DNA of 30,644 nucleotides from Gammaproteobacteria bacterium UBA3532. GTDB taxonomy: Bacteria > Pseudomonadota > Gammaproteobacteria > Enterobacterales > UBA3532. Location: positions 1-30,644 of the forward strand of contig DFOV01000279.1 of the NCBI GenBank assembly GCA_002376965.1, read 5' to 3'. The first letter of the stretch is position 1. Every line of letters begins with the position of its first letter. The translations under genes and the position numbers were made by a program. The notes beneath the pieces are model-generated. The model did no database searches. It saw only the letters and a program-made list of their open reading frames with translations, and was not told the origin of the DNA. Below are positions 27,590 through 30,644 of the stretch, one piece after another.

Positions 27590-30154
27590 CTACTTGGTGC
27601 TAATGCGCTTTAGCTCAACCAAGTGGTTGAGCGCTTCCATCGGTGTAGTCATATTCGGATCTATTTGGCTTAGATAGCGCTCTAGTGCGGTTGGTTGTAG
27701 TTGGACTTCGGCGTTTTGAGGCTTTGTCTTTGGCGGCTCTATGGCCGACTCATTGCCGAGTTCGTTAAGTTTTTTCTGTGCAGCTTGAATAATCGATGCA
27801 GGAACACCGGCTAATCTGGCGACTTGGATCCCATAGCTCTGATCGGTCCACCCTTGTTGAACCTGATGTTTAAATACCAGGTCATTGTCTTGCTCGATAG
27901 CATCAAGGTGTAAGTTATTGACACAATCCAGGTGCTGGGACAATTCGGTCAATTCAAAATAGTGAGTAGCAAAATAGGTCATGGCCTTGGTGGTTTGCGC
28001 AAGGTGGTAAGCAGTAGCCCAAGCTATGGACAATCCGTCAAACGTACTTGTACCTCTGCCAATCTCATCCATAAGTACCAGGCTATTTTCGGTCGCATTT
28101 TTCAAGATGTATGCTGTTTCAGACATTTCTACCATAAAAGTCGAACGGCCACTGGAAAGGTCATCAGAGGCGCCGATGCGACTGAATATTTGATCAACCT
28201 TCCCAATACAAGCATAGTCGGCAGGCACAAAGCAGCCAATGTGAGCCATGATCACTATATGCGCAATTTGGCGCATATAAGTACTTTTCCCCCCCATATT
28301 AGGTCCAGTAATAACATGCAAGCGGTGCTGGCCATCAACACAAGATGAGTTTGCAATAAACGGTGCTTTCTGGCGTTGCTCGACGACAGGGTGCCGTCCA
28401 TTGTCAATGGCTATCTTGGAATGCATAACCAGCTCTGGTCTTCGGTAGTCATAAGTTTGGCTGACCGTCGCAAATGAAAGCAATACATCCAATTCCGCTA
28501 CGGTTTCAGCACAGCATTGCAAGTAGGGGATAAAGCTCTGTAACTGTTCTATCAGCTCGTCATACAGGCGCTTTTCGAGTGTAAGAGCCTTGGATTGGCT
28601 ACTGAGTACTTTTTCTTCATGCTGCTTTAGTTCATCTGTGATATACCTCTCGGCATTTTTTAGGGTCTGACGACGAATATAATGAGCGGGGACTGACTTA
28701 TTAAAACTTTTGGGAAGTTCAATGAAGAATCCGTGGACTTTGTTGTAGCCCACTTTAAGGTTTTCAATGCCACATGATTGGCGTTCACGCCGTTCCAGTT
28801 CCAATAAGAAGTTTTGGTTGCCTTCGCTTAAATCTCTAAGGCGATCTAGCTCTGGATGCGCTCCGGACGCGATTACGCCACCTTCACGTATGGTGACTGG
28901 AGGATTGTCTATGATCCAGGTTTCCAGAAGATTTAGCAGCTCACTTGGTGTATCAAGATGAGCAAGGGTTGTATCCAGGTACGCTGATTGAAGCTCGCCT
29001 AGCGTTTTTGATAGTTGAGGTATTTGTTGTAGGCTGGCTTTTAATTTGGATAAATCTCTTGGTCTGGCAGTATTCAGGCCTAACCGGGCGGTAATGCGCT
29101 CAATATCGAAGATGTGCTTAAGAGATTCTTGAAGTGGATCGCAAGCACCATTTTCAATAAAAAGAGCTATTTTATCGTAACGCTCATTGAGTAGACGATG
29201 ATCACGCAAGGGACGATTTATTGTTCGCTTGAGTAGACGGCTCCCCATGGGAGTCTGAGTTTTATTAAGTACGGAAAACAGCGTATTTTTCGGCTGGTTA
29301 CTTTGACTTTCTATTAATTCCAGGTGTTTTCGTGTGGCCTGATCAAGCACCAGCTGTGCTGCATAACTATCAACACTGATTTTATTGAGATGCAATATTG
29401 CACTGCGCTGGGTTTCTTTGGCGTAGTGAAGCAGTGCTGACACGGCAGACTGAACACAACTGTCCAGGCTTTGTGGTAACTTCTGTTCAAAGAAAGCACT
29501 TAAGTCACTTGGAAGTTGGCTTCTAAAAAACTCAGTCATGGGACGACGTTGGATAGCCCAAGGGGATTGCGACGTTGAAAGTGCTTCTGGCTGCGGTGAA
29601 TTTTCGGCCAAAAGTATTTCGTTTGGCATAATACGGTGCAGTTCAGATAAAAGCTCCGTTAGTGAACCGACTTTGGTTACGGTTAGTTTACCTTGGCTCA
29701 AATCGAGCGTAGATATGCCTATTTGGCCACTGTCAAAGAAAACGGCGCTAACAATCGATTCTTGGCTTGCATCGACCAAGTTGTCGTCAGTAATGGTTCC
29801 GGGTGTCAAGATACGTACGACCTGGCGCTCAACCGGCCCTTTAGTCAGAGCTGGATCGCCAATTTGTTCACATACGGCGACCGAAACCCCGATCCTTACC
29901 AAGCGAGATAAATAGTTGTCTACCGAGTGAAAAGGTACTCCTGCCATCGGAATGGGTTCACCGGCGGATTGTCCGCGGGCCGTCAATGTAAGGTCGAGAA
30001 GCTCAGCTGCACGCTTGGCGTCATCATAGAACAGTTCATAAAAATCACCCATGCGATAAAAAAGTAAGTGCTGGTAATTTTCTTGCTTTATTCTCAGGTA
30101 CTGTTGCATCATTGGAGTATGAGCAATGGGTTGGGATGAAGCCGATTTCTGCAT
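27590..30154 (-). CDS. mutS: DNA mismatch repair protein MutS
   Basis: 854 residues, usual length. The mismatch-binding Phe-Tyr-Glu is at F38-Y39-E40 ([12 protein letters not shown]). The connector, lever and clamp domains follow. The ATPase has Walker [10 protein letters not shown] (about 613-621), Walker B and D-loop in [16 protein letters not shown], and THYFELTEL. It recognises mismatches and recruits MutL. The N-terminus HTPMMQQYL aligns with E. coli MutS, so the start at 30154 fits. The ribosome site is weak. The start codon shares two bases with the divergent pncC start. The gene is read towards fdxA, which has its own promoter candidate. Confidence 0.97.
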   Translation of the reverse strand: MQKSASSQPIAHTPMMQQYLRIKQENYQHLLFYRMGDFYELFYDDAKRAAELLDLTLTARGQSAGEPIPMAGVPFHSVDNYLSRLVRIGVSVAVCEQIGDPALTKGPVERQVVRILTPGTITDDNLVDASQESIVSAVFFDSGQIGISTLDLSQGKLTVTKVGSLTELLSELHRIMPNEILLAENSPQPEALSTSQSPWAIQRRPMTEFFRSQLPSDLSAFFEQKLPQSLDSCVQSAVSALLHYAKETQRSAILHLNKISVDSYAAQLVLDQATRKHLELIESQSNQPKNTLFSVLNKTQTPMGSRLLKRTINRPLRDHRLLNERYDKIALFIENGACDPLQESLKHIFDIERITARLGLNTARPRDLSKLKASLQQIPQLSKTLGELQSAYLDTTLAHLDTPSELLNLLETWIIDNPPVTIREGGVIASGAHPELDRLRDLSEGNQNFLLELERRERQSCGIENLKVGYNKVHGFFIELPKSFNKSVPAHYIRRQTLKNAERYITDELKQHEEKVLSSQSKALTLEKRLYDELIEQLQSFIPYLQCCAETVAELDVLLSFATVSQTYDYRRPELVMHSKIAIDNGRHPVVEQRQKAPFIANSSCVDGQHRLHVITGPNMGGKSTYMRQIAHIVIMAHIGCFVPADYACIGKVDQIFSRIGASDDLSSGRSTFMVEMSETAYILKNATENSLVLMDEIGRGTSTFDGLSIAWATAYHLAQTTKAMTYFATHYFELTELSQHLDCVNNLHLDAIEQDNDLVFKHQVQQGWTDQSYGIQVARLAGVPASIIQAAQKKLNELGNESAIEPPKTKPQNAEVQLQPTALERYLSQIDPNMTTPMEALNHLVELKRISTK

Positions 30155-30644
30155 GAATGATCCACTGATTACTGTTGATGATTTAACTGACCAAATAGCG
30201 ACTGCTTTTACTAAGCGTCAAATATATCTGGGTTGCGCCGAGTCCTGTACCGGCGGGGGCATAATGTATCAGCTTACAAGCAAGGCTGGAAGTTCGGCTT
30301 GGTTTGATGCCGGGTTTGTGACCTATAGCAATCAAGCTAAAATAGACTGCCTTGGTGTAGTTGCGCAGTGCATTGAGCGCTATGGTGCGGTCAGTGAGCA
30401 GGTTGTTGAGCAAATGGCGCTGGGCGTTATTAGTAAAACCAAATCTAATATAGCTATCGCAACATCAGGGATTGCTGGCCCTGGCGGTGGTAGTGCTGAA
30501 AAGCCCGTCGGAACAGTTTGTTTCGGGTTGGCTAACGAGTGCGGCGAGACCCGAGCAGTTCGCTATCTCTTTCATGGTGATAGAGAATCCGTTCGCTCTA
30601 AAGCTATCTATCAGTCTTTAGCGTTAGTCCTTGAGTTTATTGAA
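30153..30644 (+). CDS. pncC: Nicotinamide-nucleotide amidohydrolase PncC (CinA C-terminal domain), 3' partial
   Basis: The frame runs from ATG 30153 to the window edge without a stop (164 codons). It begins [19 protein letters not shown] and contains [10 protein letters not shown] (catalytic Ser), [53 protein letters not shown] and FHGDRESVR. This is the stand-alone CinA C-terminal domain that deamidates nicotinamide mononucleotide to nicotinate mononucleotide in NAD recycling. In relatives recA follows, and it may do so beyond the edge. The start overlaps the mutS start on the opposite strand, so its promoter and ribosome site must lie within the mutS 5' coding region. Confidence 0.93.
   Translation, partial: MNDPLITVDDLTDQIATAFTKRQIYLGCAESCTGGGIMYQLTSKAGSSAWFDAGFVTYSNQAKIDCLGVVAQCIERYGAVSEQVVEQMALGVISKTKSNIAIATSGIAGPGGGSAEKPVGTVCFGLANECGETRAVRYLFHGDRESVRSKAIYQSLALVLEFIE

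Noticed and set aside
27932..28348. 138-codon plus-strand open frame
   Set aside because: Antisense to the MutS ATPase domain; no ribosome site or recognisable motif.
29538..29915. 125-codon plus-strand open frame
   Set aside because: Antisense to the MutS N-terminal and connector region, which reads cleanly in its own frame.

Overview
The window looks like the chromosome of a free-living, probably marine, Gram-negative gammaproteobacterium. The main evidence is the right half. Its order pyrG-kdsA-eno-ftsB-ispD-ispF-truD-surE-pcm-yqaA-nlpD-rpoS, then convergent fdxA and mutS, then pncC, is the arrangement known from Pseudomonas and related orders (Oceanospirillales/Cellvibrionales-like). The ferredoxin is close to Azotobacter ferredoxin I. 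No genus is claimed. I saw no rRNA, tRNA, insertion sequence, integrase or CRISPR array.

Layout. (1) 1-4865, plus strand: four overlapping, translationally coupled genes. Three are paralogues (the first cut by the window edge) with a glycosyltransferase-9/GT-B-like C-terminal domain, preceded by TPRs in the two complete ones. The second gene is an unrecognised helical protein. The first carries a run of nine G in its catalytic domain, which suggests phase variation. This is the accessory-looking part of the window. (2) 4888-7000, minus: DUF934 protein and a siroheme sulfite/nitrite reductase (assimilatory sulfite reduction). (3) 7215-9515, plus: a membrane fatty-acid hydroxylase, a secreted trypsin-like protease with a GlyGly-CTERM tail, and a small lipoprotein coupled to it. 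(4) 9590-12949, minus: a nitrate-type ABC transporter (nrtA-nrtB-nrtD). (5) 13320-14944, plus: a DUF808 membrane protein and a short-chain dehydrogenase. (6) 15005-16228, minus: an exported AstE/aspartoacylase-like metalloenzyme. (7) 16405-26831, plus: the conserved housekeeping run (CTP synthesis, KDO synthesis, glycolysis, cell division, isoprenoids, tRNA pseudouridine, SurE, protein repair, NlpD, sigma S). (8) 26981-30154, minus: fdxA and mutS. (9) 30153 to the edge, plus: pncC, cut by the window end.

The genes form tightly packed blocks with many 4-nt start/stop overlaps (ATGA, GTGA, TTGA), closed by clear hairpin terminators between convergent blocks. Several observations are not explained by ordinary annotation: the 9-G tract in a GT-like gene; three-copy tandem repeats that begin across the stop codons of both eno and fdxA; stop codons embedded in hairpins in two genes; a 46-bp perfect palindrome between rpoS and fdxA; and the divergent mutS and pncC start codons, which share two bases.
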